From Agarilytica sp033852165 (lineage in GTDB: Bacteria; Pseudomonadota; Gammaproteobacteria; Pseudomonadales; Cellvibrionaceae), in contig JAWSUZ010000004.1 in assembly GCA_033852165.1 (NCBI GenBank), positions 1 to 64,000 on the forward strand: 64,000 nucleotides of DNA, in the 5' to 3' direction. The notes below the pieces were generated by a model. It was not told where the DNA came from. It did no database searches and worked only from the letters and a program-made list of their open reading frames with translations. Numbering within the stretch: the stretch's first letter is position 1; each line of letters opens with the position of its first letter. Shown here one piece after another: positions 45,101 through 53,287 of the stretch. Made by a program: the position numbers and the translations under genes.

Positions 45101-45553
45101 ACAGAAAAACGATATGTGTCTGCGTTAGATGGCGATGAGCAGGCTTCTCCTCGTGAATCTGTTTTGTCGGGGATGAGGGTTCTGTGTATCGATAATGAAA
45201 GTACTATTCTTGATGGTATGAAGGCTGTGTTGGAGACTTGGGGTTGTGTTTTTTATGGGGTGACGGAGTGGTCGGATATTTTACCGTGGGAGCCGGATGC
45301 TTTACTTGTGGATTTTCATTTAAACGACGGTATTACCGGTATTGAATTAGCTGAGCGATTTCACGCTAAATATGGGGATGTTAAGCCGATCGTGGTGATT
45401 TCTGCAGATCAGAATAATGATGTTAGAGAGCAGGCAAAGTCGCGGGCTTATTTCTTTTTAAGAAAGCCGCTCAAGGCGGCTTCTCTTTGGTCTGTGTTGG
45501 CGCGTATCAATGATATGAAAAGCCTTGAGGGAACCGTTGCTCCTCGTCAATAA
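42107..45553 (+). CDS. Hybrid sensor kinase with sodium/solute-symporter domain
   Basis: A 1148-residue fusion: residues 1-530 form a sodium:solute symporter-like membrane domain (about 13 helices, with NPSDINTVRWLFPVYLL and SSMVILACVAMSTMASNELV), then a PAS-type domain (about 628-741), a coiled coil, HisKA with the phospho-His near residue 791 (AAGHDLIQPLNAAK), HATPase (NLLSNAIRYT, DQGKGIPE, GGLGLGLA) and a C-terminal receiver with Asp near 1068 (LLVDFHLNDG). The layout recalls CbrA-type nutrient sensors with an added receiver. It probably senses transport or presence of a carbon source. Translationally coupled to the oligomer hydrolase, so 3HB or a related acid is a likely signal. Confidence 0.92.
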   Translation: MLSQGYIALWSIGYLCILFVIAFWGDSLREQAIRRYKPIIIGLAVTVYCSAWSFHGVAAQAVSKGWYFPPTFLGAILLLVFFCPLIKKLIAESKRANITSIADYLSVSYGGSRTLGVLITLVSIVVLVPYLALQLKAITQNYHLLARAELPFDQAFTETTHMGTAFVVALLLGAFAMIFGSRNQDVREHHNGLMLAIAFESIVKLVAFVVLALFVSMVMYDGLEDIFFQVAQNDVLMKELVERREGDGGYLTAMILGCIAMVCLPRQFHVLVVESENPSDINTVRWLFPVYLLVFGMCVLPVAYAGMLLFHDLGISSDQYVLGIPLIAGRVDLALLTYLGGFSAASSMVILACVAMSTMASNELVIPFLSRFNLIDLQNKNRAHRTIRTVRRYVIFTLLLLAYGYYRLLGNQASLGAIGFLSFSLAAQFFPCLFFSLILKSDRRSELAVSAIVGIAVGLGVWCYTLFLPALVDAGFLSQQFLDEGPFGVSWLRPTALFGFEIFSDLSHGVFWSLWANVVSFICLSKSPLAYFRDATFSEGRAATMLELKLLLTRFLGVDQTELALKEYPKLAAARGYADSGDVSVVENILSAVVGSISARNIIETSFTGEAENEKLLDKAAQIFQFGRELLQESIDNISQGISVVDSQLKMVAWNRGYLDIFEYPKGMMHVGCNVADLLRYNAILNGLEGGEVQHFIDKRLKLMASGSAYIHIYTHYTGRVLEIQGAPMGEGGFVTTFTDISNYQETVSTLEETRATLESRVKERTEELQLANRKLRDANHKKTHFLAAAGHDLIQPLNAAKLFATALTHKVKDPETTKLLHNLDHSLHSADAIISELLAIAKLDSGEMQVNAKTFCIGDLLRSLHKEFSIIAQKKNIELRFCYSSLAVTTDEQLLKRILQNLLSNAIRYTNTGKVIIGCRRSKTTSCIEVWDQGKGIPEKEEENIFKEFHRIDKNEQDGGLGLGLATVQRLCQLLEVKIKVESKVGQGSVFRIVLPRTEKRYVSALDGDEQASPRESVLSGMRVLCIDNESTILDGMKAVLETWGCVFYGVTEWSDILPWEPDALLVDFHLNDGITGIELAERFHAKYGDVKPIVVISADQNNDVREQAKSRAYFFLRKPLKAASLWSVLARINDMKSLEGTVAPRQ

Positions 45554-45654
45554 GTGGCAAAGGTTAATTTAACTGATGCTTTTCTTCAAAAATCCTTGGC
45601 TTTCAAAAAACTTTAGGGTGTCTTTAAAAATTGTGATTTTTTGTGAGGGCAAGG

Positions 45655-45835
45655 AAATACCACGCGGACACTAGCATGGATGCCAGTGCCAGGTCGCAGC
45701 ATTAGCGCAGGAAGCGCGTAAGTAGAATAACGCAGGAGCAGTTATCGAGGAAGCCCGGTCCGAGAGTCTCAGTGTACATGGTGTACACCGGAAATCGAGT
45801 ACGGAGCCGATGCCGTCATCGCTAAAAAGTATTTT
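45655..45835. repeat. Possible dispersed intergenic element with hairpin
   Basis: GC-richer block between the convergent kinase and LuxR genes. It contains GCATGGATGCCAG (cf. TGCCATGGATGGCA at 12441) and a perfect hairpin GTGTACA-TGG-TGTACAC at 45772-45788, plus CGCAGGA and GCGCAGGAAGCGCG motifs. It encodes nothing obvious and looks like a dispersed genomic repeat, though no second full copy is in the window. Confidence 0.4.
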
Positions 45836-45848
45836 TTAGAAATGCCCT

Positions 45849-46493
45849 TTAGTCGTTAGCAGGACTTTCAAATTTTTGTGAAAGTAAAATAACTTCAGTG
45901 CGTTTTCTCAAGCCCAATTTCCGTAAAATCGCGGTTACATGGGATTTGACTGTCGTTTCAGTAATGTCGAGTTCAAAGGCAATTTGTTTGTTTAGCATGC
46001 CTTGGCTGAGCATTGAAAAAACACGAAATTGGTGCGGCGTCAGTGAGGCAACGCGACGAGCTATGTCTTTCAGTTCCTCATCTTCTTCGCTTATTGTTTT
46101 ATCAAACCAGGGTTTGCCTTGAAGAAGGTCGCCAATCACTTTTTCCAGTTCGTTTGCATCTAAAGATTTAGAAAGAAAGCCGATTGCGCCGAGCTGCTCT
46201 GCATGGCTGATCACTTTTTGACTATTGTCCCCAGAAATCATTGCAACAGGGACTTCGGGAAAGTAGCCGCGCAAATTGACTAAACCGGCAAATCCGTTGG
46301 TCCCGGGCATATGCAGGTCGAGAAGTACAAGGTCGGGATCAACATCTGACTCCAAATAGCTGTGAACTTCTTTAATGGTGTTGCATGAAATACATTCAAC
46401 TTTTTGGGGTAAATTACTAAAATTATTAATCGTTTGTATAAGTGCGCTACGAAACAGCGGGTGATCGTCCGCGATGATAATTTTTATTGTCAT
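45849..46493 (-). CDS. LuxR/NarL-type response regulator
   Basis: A 214-residue regulator with an N-terminal receiver (IIADDHPLFRSAL, Asp in LVLLDLHMPGTNG, Lys in GFLSKSL) and a C-terminal LuxR HTH domain (VASLTPHQFRVFSMLSQGMLNKQIAFELDITETTVKSHVTAILRKLGLRKRTE). It is convergent with the hybrid kinase gene, and a plausible output partner, since that kinase lacks a DNA-binding output. Related kinase/LuxR pairs control use of alternative carbon sources. Targets may include the PHB genes around it, which is inference. Confidence 0.9.
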   Translation of the reverse strand: MTIKIIIADDHPLFRSALIQTINNFSNLPQKVECISCNTIKEVHSYLESDVDPDLVLLDLHMPGTNGFAGLVNLRGYFPEVPVAMISGDNSQKVISHAEQLGAIGFLSKSLDANELEKVIGDLLQGKPWFDKTISEEDEELKDIARRVASLTPHQFRVFSMLSQGMLNKQIAFELDITETTVKSHVTAILRKLGLRKRTEVILLSQKFESPAND

Positions 46494-46691
46494 TAGGGCC
46501 TCAAATTAATCTACGACTCTAAAATGGTCGACGATTCATCAGGGTTGGTGTCGAAATATATTTGTCTCAAAAAATTCTGGCTTACAGTATCGAATTACTG
46601 ACGCTCAGAACGCTGAGGCGTAAGAGTACAGTGTCGGGGTATAGAGGCATAAAGTACAGCGCAAAATTTTGCGTGGCAATGGCTCAATGGC

Positions 46692-47612
46692 TTATGACTG
46701 TAAGGGTGTCGGGTTTGAGGAACGGGAGGATGGCCACATTTCAAGGATGACCTCCTCAAGCGCTTTAGCCGCTACAGATAACGGATAGCGCCGCCTTGTA
46801 ATAATTCCTACTTTAGGTTGAATGGCAGAGCCTTCGATTTCTCGGCATATAGCCCCCATCTCTTCCATTTGTTCTTTGCATAATGCCGGGACAGCGCTGA
46901 CGCCTAAGCCTTTTGATACCAATCTGCCGATGGTTGCCAGCTGGTTGGTTTCAAACGAGACAGATAGGGATAAGGCATGCTTTGTCAGGGTATTTTCGAG
47001 CAGTGTTCGCATATTGGCTGGCTTTTGGAGTGTGATAAACCCGGATTCTAAAAGAAACTTCCAGCTAATAGTGGAAGGGGCAAGGTTCTCCATGGATCGT
47101 GGTAATACGGCAATAAAGCGATCTTGAAATATTGGAGTAAAACTCAAATCCTCACTCTTTCCCGGGTCAAATATTATCCCGATTTCGACTCGGCCGGATC
47201 TGACCAGTTCGAGTACTTGTTCCGCGACGACATCTTGAACGCTGATATTCACCGATGGGTGCTGTTTTTTGTATTCTACAAATACAAGGGGTAGCTGGTT
47301 ACAGGCAAAAGAAGGCATAGCAGCAATTGAAATCTTTCCCCGTCTTAGTAAAAAGTGATTGCGCACATTTTCGATAGCGGTATCCCAGTCATTTAAGAGC
47401 CTCTTGGCGACAGGCAGAAACTCCCTACCTTCTGGCGTCAATGAGAGCGTTCGTGTTGTTCGGGTGAGTAAGGGGCCGCCTATGTCCGTCTCTAGATTTT
47501 TGATCGATATGCTCAATGCTGGTTGAGATAAATTGATCGAGCTGCACGCTTCGGCAAAGCTCTGGCTGTTGGCAATGGCTACGAAAGCCCTTATTTGCTT
47601 GATTGTGCTCAT
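46692..47612 (-). CDS. LysR-family transcriptional regulator
   Basis: A 306-residue LysR-type regulator. The N-terminal winged HTH reads MSTIKQIRAFVAIANSQSFAEACSSINLSQPALSISIKNLE, followed by a ligand-binding domain (VEIGIIFDPGKSEDLSFTPIFQDRFIAVLPRS). It is divergent from bdhA across 400 bp that contain two inverted repeats with the LysR-type T-N11-A geometry. It therefore probably regulates bdhA and/or itself in response to a 3HB-pathway metabolite. Confidence 0.92.
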   Translation of the reverse strand: MSTIKQIRAFVAIANSQSFAEACSSINLSQPALSISIKNLETDIGGPLLTRTTRTLSLTPEGREFLPVAKRLLNDWDTAIENVRNHFLLRRGKISIAAMPSFACNQLPLVFVEYKKQHPSVNISVQDVVAEQVLELVRSGRVEIGIIFDPGKSEDLSFTPIFQDRFIAVLPRSMENLAPSTISWKFLLESGFITLQKPANMRTLLENTLTKHALSLSVSFETNQLATIGRLVSKGLGVSAVPALCKEQMEEMGAICREIEGSAIQPKVGIITRRRYPLSVAAKALEEVILEMWPSSRSSNPTPLQS

Positions 47613-48011
47613 AACATGACCGGGATTGATAAATAATATAAATCAATTCATCAGATAAATAAAATTGATAAATATAAGGGATTACTGCATTCTTATCAAA
47701 CTCATCATAATAAGAACATTTGCGCCGCTGTCATTACCAAAATATTTGTAATGATGGGCAATCTACAAGTGGTTTGTGGGTCGTTGGTGTGGAGAGGCTA
47801 ATTCTCTCTCAGCTATATACTCACTAAACTGTCTGCTAACCCAGCTATTAATGCTGTAGAGTGCGGTGCTTCAACAATTGATGGTCTGTATTGTATTCGG
47901 ATTTCTCTGCTCGCTAATCAAATCAAGTGAGAAGGGGGTATCGTCAATGATAACTAAGAGTTTGCCTCATTCGAGGCACGTTAAATACACATTAAACTAA
48001 CGGGGCTAATA
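47613..48011. promoter_or_regulatory. Divergent LysR-bdhA control region
   Basis: About 400 bp between the divergent genes. Two candidate LysR sites: ATCAATT/AATTGAT arms at 47642-47669, and TTCTTAT/ATAAGAA arms (13-nt spacer) at 47690-47716. A further hairpin TGCCTC-ATTC-GAGGCA lies at 47963-47978, about 33 nt before the bdhA start, possibly in its leader. No coding frame is present. Confidence 0.5.
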
Positions 48012-48770
48012 ATGAGCAAAACCGTATTTGTGACCGGAGCAGCCAGTGGTATCGGTCAATCAATCGCTGAAAGATTTGCAAAAGAGGGCCATAAGGTCAT
48101 CGTAAGTGACTTGAACATGGTGGGAGCACAAGACGTTTGTGACAAGCTAACCGCTGAAGGTCTTGCAGCTGAGCCTTATGAATTAGATGTTAGCAATATG
48201 GAAGCAATTGCAAAAGTGGGTACGGATTACCCTAATATTGATATCTTGGTTAACAACGCCGGTATCCAATTCGTAGCGAAAATCGAAGAATTCCCAGCAG
48301 ATCGCTGGAGTTTGTTGACCAATATTCTCTTGGTTGGTCCCGCTATGCTGACGCGTGCAGTCATTCCGGGAATGAAAGAACGAAACTATGGCCGAATTAT
48401 CAATATCGGCTCAGTTCACGGCTTGATCGCATCGCCGTATAAAAGCGCCTATGTTGCAGCTAAGCATGGCCTGATAGGCTTTTCTAAAGTGATCGCTTTA
48501 GAGACCGGTGAGTTCGATATCACAATCAATACTATTTGCCCTTCTTACGTTAAAACGCCTCTTGTTGAGAAGCAAATTGCTTCAACAGCTAAAGAGCATG
48601 GTATTAGTGAAGAAGAAGTGGTGAATAACATTATGTTAGCGCCTATGCCTAAGAAGGCATTTATTTCACTGGAAGAGCTTGCTGAAACAGCATTGTTCTT
48701 GATGTCTCCAGCGGCGAGAAATATCACTGCTCAGACAATGGTTCTTGATGGTGGCTGGGTCGCTCGCTAG
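48012..48770 (+). CDS. bdhA: D-3-hydroxybutyrate dehydrogenase
   Basis: A 252-residue SDR that oxidises D-3-hydroxybutyrate to acetoacetate with NAD. It has the cofactor motif VTGAASGIGQSIA, the NNAGIQFVAKIEEFP stretch diagnostic of 3HB dehydrogenases, Ser in INIGSVHGL and the catalytic YVAAKHG. The C-terminal region (ICPSYVKTPLVEKQI, MLAPMPKKAFISLEE, ITAQTMVLDGGW) also matches the family. It is the first gene of the run bdhA-DUF6489-phaC-phaR-phasins, which pairs mobilisation and storage of PHB. Confidence 0.93.
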   Translation: MSKTVFVTGAASGIGQSIAERFAKEGHKVIVSDLNMVGAQDVCDKLTAEGLAAEPYELDVSNMEAIAKVGTDYPNIDILVNNAGIQFVAKIEEFPADRWSLLTNILLVGPAMLTRAVIPGMKERNYGRIINIGSVHGLIASPYKSAYVAAKHGLIGFSKVIALETGEFDITINTICPSYVKTPLVEKQIASTAKEHGISEEEVVNNIMLAPMPKKAFISLEELAETALFLMSPAARNITAQTMVLDGGWVAR

Positions 48771-48857
48771 TTAGCGCTTGATAACCCTGGCGTTGTACGA
48801 CAGTTTGTGCGACGTTAGGGATGTTAGTGATGTAGTGATAATAGTTAGGGTCTCAGC

Positions 48858-49091
48858 ATGAAATTTAACGTCGAATTGGATATTACACCTGCGGAAGTGA
48901 AAGAACTTTTCGAAGGCAATATGGATGTTTTGCAGCGTTCGCTTGTAGAGCTTTTTATGGGGCAAATGTCCCAAGTCAAATCCCCAAGCGCTGATATGGT
49001 GTCTTTCTGGCAATCCATGGCTGAAAAAAGTACCGCAATGTTTGAGCAGTATCAAAACACAACTAATGCTGCAGTTCCGCCAAAGAAATAA
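48858..49091 (+). CDS. DUF6489-type small PHA-associated protein
   Basis: A 77-residue protein beginning MKFNVELDITPAEVKELFEGNMD, the pattern of DUF6489 proteins found near PHA synthase genes, followed by an amphipathic helical stretch (VLQRSLVELFMGQMSQVKSPSADMVSFWQSMAEKSTAMFEQYQ) that looks phasin-like. It may coat granules or assist the synthase. The ribosome site AGGG lies 7 nt before the ATG. It sits 75 bp upstream of phaC, same strand. Confidence 0.65.
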   Translation: MKFNVELDITPAEVKELFEGNMDVLQRSLVELFMGQMSQVKSPSADMVSFWQSMAEKSTAMFEQYQNTTNAAVPPKK

Positions 49092-49166
49092 ATACACTTC
49101 ACATCCGTATCGTTCTCAAAGATTCGGCTCTTGCAATTTCCATCTCCAAACTCTCAGTGGTCTCCA

Positions 49167-50954
49167 ATGAATACAGAAGACAAGCACAAGATTTTAGATT
49201 ACGTCGATAAGTTTAGCGGCGTTTTTAACAATATGATGGAAGAAGTTACCCGGCGCTTGATGACGAATCAGTCGGATTCTAACTTTGAGAGCGTAATTAA
49301 AGTCCCAGATGTTAACTCTCAAGAGAAAGCTTCTAGTGTTAAAATTGACCCCAAGCGCTTTGTGAGCCAGCAGTTAAAATTTCTGGAAAAACAAAAACAA
49401 CTTTTGGAAAATGCCTCGAAGGTCTTTTTGGGGGAAGAGTTTGTTCCCGTTATTAAGTCAACCAAGGGCGATAAGCGATTTAGTGATGACGACTGGACGG
49501 GTAACCCAGCATTTAACTATATCAAGCAAGCGTATTTACTCAATGCTGAATACATGAACCAGTTTGTCGATGCGCTTGAATTTGAAGATAAGAGTATTGA
49601 AGATCAGGTGCGCTTTTATACGCGGCAGTTTATTAATTCGATGTCTCCCACCAATTATGTTCTAACTAACCCTGAGGTTTGCAGAGAAATCCTTGCTACA
49701 GATGGGCAAAACCTGGTCAAAGGTATCGATAACTTCATGCGGGATCTAAAAGATAGCCCAAAGGAAGTGTTTAGGGTGACCCAGGTCAATAAAGATGCTT
49801 TTGAACTCGGGAAGGATTTAGCTTATACCCCTGGAAAGGTGATTTTTGAGAACGAATTGATTCAATTGATTCAATACACGCCAACGACAGAATCTGTGTA
49901 CGAAATACCGTTATTGCTCATTCCCCCCTTTATCAATAAGTACTACGTCCTGGATCTTGATCAAAAGAAATCCATGGTTGCCTGGTTAGTGGGGCAGGGT
50001 TTTACCGTTTTCATAGTTTCATGGATTAACCCGGACGACTCCTTTAGGGACTTTCCATTCGATGATTATATTAATAAGGGTGTAATTACAGCGCTAGATG
50101 TTGTTGAGCATATCAGTGGGCCAGAGGTTAATCTTGTTGGCTACTGTGTCGGCGGCACGCTTTTGGGGATTACCCAGTCTTACCTGACCACTCAGGATGA
50201 TACGCGTATAAAGTCCTTAACCTTTTTGGCGACTCTTTTTGACTTCTCTGAGCCAGGCGAAGTGGGTACTTACCTTACGAACCAGCTTATCCCAATGCTG
50301 GAAAAGTCCGTGACTGAAAAAGGTCTCCTTGACGGGCGAATACTCGGGCTTGGTTTTAGCTTACTACGGGAAAACAATCTGTTTTGGTCCTTCTTCATTG
50401 AAAACTATTTGAAAGGGAAGGATCCCGTCCCTTTCGATATCCTTTACTGGAACAGTGATTCGACGAATCTGCCGGCAGAGGCTTTTCTGTTTTACCTCAG
50501 CAATATGTACATTGGAAACAAGCTGATAGAAAAGGGTGGCGTGAGTATCAACAGCACGCCGATTGACCTTTCTACCATCAATGTGCCCAGTTATTGTCTG
50601 GCTGCGCAGGCTGACCACATCGTATTGTGGCAAGCGGCATATAAGAGCGCTAAGATCCTAGGCGGTGATGTCCGCTTTGTCTTGACCGAGTCTGGTCATG
50701 TTGCTGGGGTTGTAAATCCTGCAAGCAAAGGTAAATACGCTCACTGGGTCAGCGCTGAGATGCCTGATGATGCAGCTGGCTGGCTGGCTGGCGCAACTCA
50801 ACAGGCCGGGTCTTGGTGGAATGACTGGAATGTCTGGCTAGAAGAGCGTTCAGGTAACAAGGTTAAAGCGAAAAAAATCGGTAATAAAAAACGATATCCA
50901 GTGTTGGATTCTGCGCCTGGAAGCTATGTTAGGCGACGGCTGGATAACGATTAG
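49167..50954 (+). CDS. phaC: Class I polyhydroxyalkanoate synthase
   Basis: The 595-residue synthase polymerises 3-hydroxyacyl-CoA into PHA. The lipase-like box is GYCVGG with nucleophile Cys327; Asp483 (in AQADHIVLW) and His511 (in TESGHVAG) complete the catalytic triad. Other class I signatures are FTVFIVSWINPD, DYINKGVITALDVVEHI and PFDILYWNSDSTNLPAEAF. An N-terminal helical region precedes the catalytic part. The ATG at 49167 (MNTEDKHKI) is chosen over an upstream TTG with no ribosome site. phaR follows 172 bp downstream. Confidence 0.95.
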   Translation: MNTEDKHKILDYVDKFSGVFNNMMEEVTRRLMTNQSDSNFESVIKVPDVNSQEKASSVKIDPKRFVSQQLKFLEKQKQLLENASKVFLGEEFVPVIKSTKGDKRFSDDDWTGNPAFNYIKQAYLLNAEYMNQFVDALEFEDKSIEDQVRFYTRQFINSMSPTNYVLTNPEVCREILATDGQNLVKGIDNFMRDLKDSPKEVFRVTQVNKDAFELGKDLAYTPGKVIFENELIQLIQYTPTTESVYEIPLLLIPPFINKYYVLDLDQKKSMVAWLVGQGFTVFIVSWINPDDSFRDFPFDDYINKGVITALDVVEHISGPEVNLVGYCVGGTLLGITQSYLTTQDDTRIKSLTFLATLFDFSEPGEVGTYLTNQLIPMLEKSVTEKGLLDGRILGLGFSLLRENNLFWSFFIENYLKGKDPVPFDILYWNSDSTNLPAEAFLFYLSNMYIGNKLIEKGGVSINSTPIDLSTINVPSYCLAAQADHIVLWQAAYKSAKILGGDVRFVLTESGHVAGVVNPASKGKYAHWVSAEMPDDAAGWLAGATQQAGSWWNDWNVWLEERSGNKVKAKKIGNKKRYPVLDSAPGSYVRRRLDND

Positions 50955-51126
50955 ATCGGTTTTTTAGGATGAAATGACTCGAAAAACTAGGATTTAGCGA
51001 AAAATCGTTCATACTTTTCTCATATCTCAATGAAGTGGTTATACTCACGGAGCGGAACAAGAAACCCTTTTGAATGTACCGATGTGCCTTAGGATTGGGC
51101 ACATTACAGAGATATGAGATATACAC

Positions 51127-51591
51127 GTGATAACGATAAAAAAATACCCCAATCGACGCCTCTACGACACCTCGCAAAGCCAATACATTAACCTTGAGAC
51201 GATACGTGCTCTTGTGATGTCTCATAATGAATTTAAGGTCATTGACTCTAAAACCGAAACGGACCTGACCAAAAGCATACTCCTACAAATTATCAGTGAG
51301 CAAGAAAATAACGATTCTCAGTCACTGCTTACAGAATCTGTACTCAAGCAGCTCATTCGTTTTTACGGCAGTGAGATGCAGGGCTTTCTTGGTCAGTATT
51401 TAGAGCAAAGTTTGTCCACCTTTATTGATCGTCAGGATACAATGCGCGGTGTGATGCAGGATATGATGGACGCCTCCCCTATGAATGTTTTCAATCAGAT
51501 GATGGAGAAGAATATGTCCGTTTGGGGTAGCTTTCCATCACCTGAAGACCAAAAAGAAAAGCCAGACGACAACTCAGAAGATCCCGAATAA
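51127..51591 (+). CDS. phaR: PHA synthesis repressor
   Basis: A 154-residue regulator whose first 60 residues form the PHB/PHA accumulation DNA-binding domain (IKKYPNRRLYDTSQSQYINLETIRALV). PhaR proteins bind PHA granules and operators, releasing phasin genes when polymer accumulates. The GTG start follows GAGATATGAG. The remaining part is helical, Met/Gln-rich (MRGVMQDMMDASPMNVFNQMMEKNM) and ends in an acidic tail. The phasin gene 160 bp downstream is its most likely target. Confidence 0.93.
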   Translation: MITIKKYPNRRLYDTSQSQYINLETIRALVMSHNEFKVIDSKTETDLTKSILLQIISEQENNDSQSLLTESVLKQLIRFYGSEMQGFLGQYLEQSLSTFIDRQDTMRGVMQDMMDASPMNVFNQMMEKNMSVWGSFPSPEDQKEKPDDNSEDPE

Positions 51592-51750
51592 AGGCTCTCA
51601 CCTATATAGCAATTAAGTATAGCTACGGTTTGTGCGTTGCAGCAAAACCCCTTGACGAGCCCTAGGCAGCTTCGTAAACTACGCTTGAATTTTGCATCGC
51701 AGCAAAAGAAATCACACTACTGATATATAGAGACTACTGAGGAATATATA

Positions 51751-52065
51751 ATGTTAGATAAAATTTTAGAGCAAGCGCAAAAAGCATTCCAACCCGATAA
51801 CGATTTCGTTGCTCGTTCGACTAAAGCGTTCGAAGAAGCTACTGAAAAGCAAAAGACTTTTTTTGAAGGTATTGTCAGTGACAACATGGCCTTCGTTAAA
51901 GAGTTGAGTGCTCAGAAAGACTTTACTGGCTTCTGTGAGCTCCAAAAGTCATATATGCAAAACATCCAAGATAAAATAGCTGCAGCTTCTAAAGAAGCGT
52001 ATGAAGCCTTGAGCTCCAGCCAAGAGCAGGCTGGTGGTTTTTTTAAGACAGCTACTACAGCTTAA
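51751..52065 (+). CDS. Phasin
   Basis: A 104-residue, mainly helical amphipathic protein (TKAFEEATEKQKTFFEGIVSDNMAFVKELSAQKDFTGFCELQKSYMQNIQDKIAAASKEAYEAL) typical of phasins, which coat PHA granules and limit their fusion. No signal peptide. The ribosome site GAGGAA precedes the ATG. It is expected to be repressed by the adjacent PhaR. Confidence 0.85.
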   Translation: MLDKILEQAQKAFQPDNDFVARSTKAFEEATEKQKTFFEGIVSDNMAFVKELSAQKDFTGFCELQKSYMQNIQDKIAAASKEAYEALSSSQEQAGGFFKTATTA

Positions 52066-52660
52066 TTGAAAGATTTGCCTCCGTGCTATTTCTGATAGTG
52101 TCGAAGGATTTCTACCCGTTGAAAAGCCTCGTTTAAACCGAGGCTTTTTACGTTCAGACGAGCTATTTTTAGAATCGTGACAGGCGTAACATTTATGTTG
52201 CGACGCAGCGCACATGATTGACCTTTGGTTTTGGGTAGCATAGACTTGGGTCTAAATATTGCAGTGCAGCAGATGCGGTTTTAAGATTTTAGTTTTCACT
52301 AGTGAATGGGCGTTTTTTGTTTTGCAGATTTTTCATCGGTGACTCACTGCTTTTTATATCCCGCTAGCAGGTCTTTTGAAGTAAAAAGTCGCACTCAGTC
52401 ACATCTTGGCGCGAGCGTCTTTTTGGTATGAAGCGTTGTTGATTTAGTGCTGGAATGGTCGTCGAGATTGACTATTATTGGTCGTATGTTTTGAGGTTGT
52501 GAGACAGCTACGAGATGGTTGTGAAAGAGCTTCGAAATAGATGAGCTGCAGGTGAAGTGCAGTCCGTATTAATCTAGGTAGCCTACAGCCCCATTAAACT
52601 GACCTACTATGATCTACAAAATAGAACAGTAAAACAGCAATTTTAAGAGGAGCGAATGTT
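52066..52660. other. Intergenic region between the two phasin genes
   Basis: About 595 bp with a terminator at 52122-52149 and otherwise no coding frame, RNA or repeat that I recognise. It should hold the second phasin promoter and possibly a PhaR operator, but no clear palindromic site was found. Confidence 0.45.
52122..52149 (+). terminator. Intrinsic terminator of first phasin gene
   Basis: AAAAGCCTCG-TTTAAAC-CGAGGCTTTTT, a 10-bp stem ending in T5. Confidence 0.9.
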
Positions 52661-53167
52661 ATGTACGGTAAAGTATTTGAGCAAGCCGGTTCATTTTTTA
52701 AGCCAATGGCTGAAATTATTGAGTTGAACACGGAAATTTTTGAGTCGTTGAGAACCAAACAGACTGATTTTGTGCAAGAAGTTGTTGCTGATAGTATTGA
52801 GTATGCGAAGGGTTTTAGTCAGCCCAGCGCCGACATTGATACTTTTGTTGGTGCTCAGCAAGCGTACTGGGAAGGTATAAGGGCTAAATTAACGTCAAAT
52901 GCACAAGATAGCTTAGAGCTTATCACTGATGCGCGTGGCAAAGTGGGAGGTTTGATTAAGGGGGCATGGGACGCAAATGCTGTCGCAGTCACTGATGTTG
53001 CCAATACAGCTGAACCTGTTGATGTTGCCAATGTAGCTGAATCTGTTGATGTTGCCAATGCAGCTGAACCCGTTAAGGCTCCGTCTAAGAAAAAGCTTAC
53101 CGGGAAGAAAGCGGCTCTTAAGGCTAAAGCGGCAAAAGCAACGGCAGAGTCAGGCATCTCTGAGTAG
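52661..53167 (+). CDS. Phasin with short repeats and Lys/Ala-rich basic tail
   Basis: A 168-residue protein whose N-terminal 105 residues are phasin-like (FEQAGSFFKPMAEIIELNTEIFESLRTKQ to LELITDARGKVGGLIKGAW). A 9-residue unit (VANTAEPVD, VANVAESVD, VANAAEPVK) follows three times, encoded by 27-bp near-identical DNA repeats (about 53000-53075). The C-terminus (KAPSKKKLTGKKAALKAKAAKATAE) is basic, Ala/Lys-rich and histone H1-like, as in PhaF-type phasins that tether granules to DNA. A strong AGGAG site precedes the ATG. Confidence 0.8.
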   Translation: MYGKVFEQAGSFFKPMAEIIELNTEIFESLRTKQTDFVQEVVADSIEYAKGFSQPSADIDTFVGAQQAYWEGIRAKLTSNAQDSLELITDARGKVGGLIKGAWDANAVAVTDVANTAEPVDVANVAESVDVANAAEPVKAPSKKKLTGKKAALKAKAAKATAESGISE

Positions 53168-53191
53168 TTGCTGCTTAGCTTCGTCTCTCTA

Positions 53192-53224
53192 GAAAAGGCC
53201 CGTTGAGATAACGGGCCTTTTTTG
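53192..53224. terminator. Terminator between convergent phasin and phaB genes
   Basis: AAAAGGCCCGTT-GAGAT-AACGGGCCTTTTTT, a 12-bp perfect stem with A and T flanks, usable from either side. Confidence 0.9.
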
Positions 53225-53287
53225 TTTTAAGCAATACTATTGGTTTTTAGTCTGGTACGTATTATCCGTGGGTTGAATATCTGCCCC

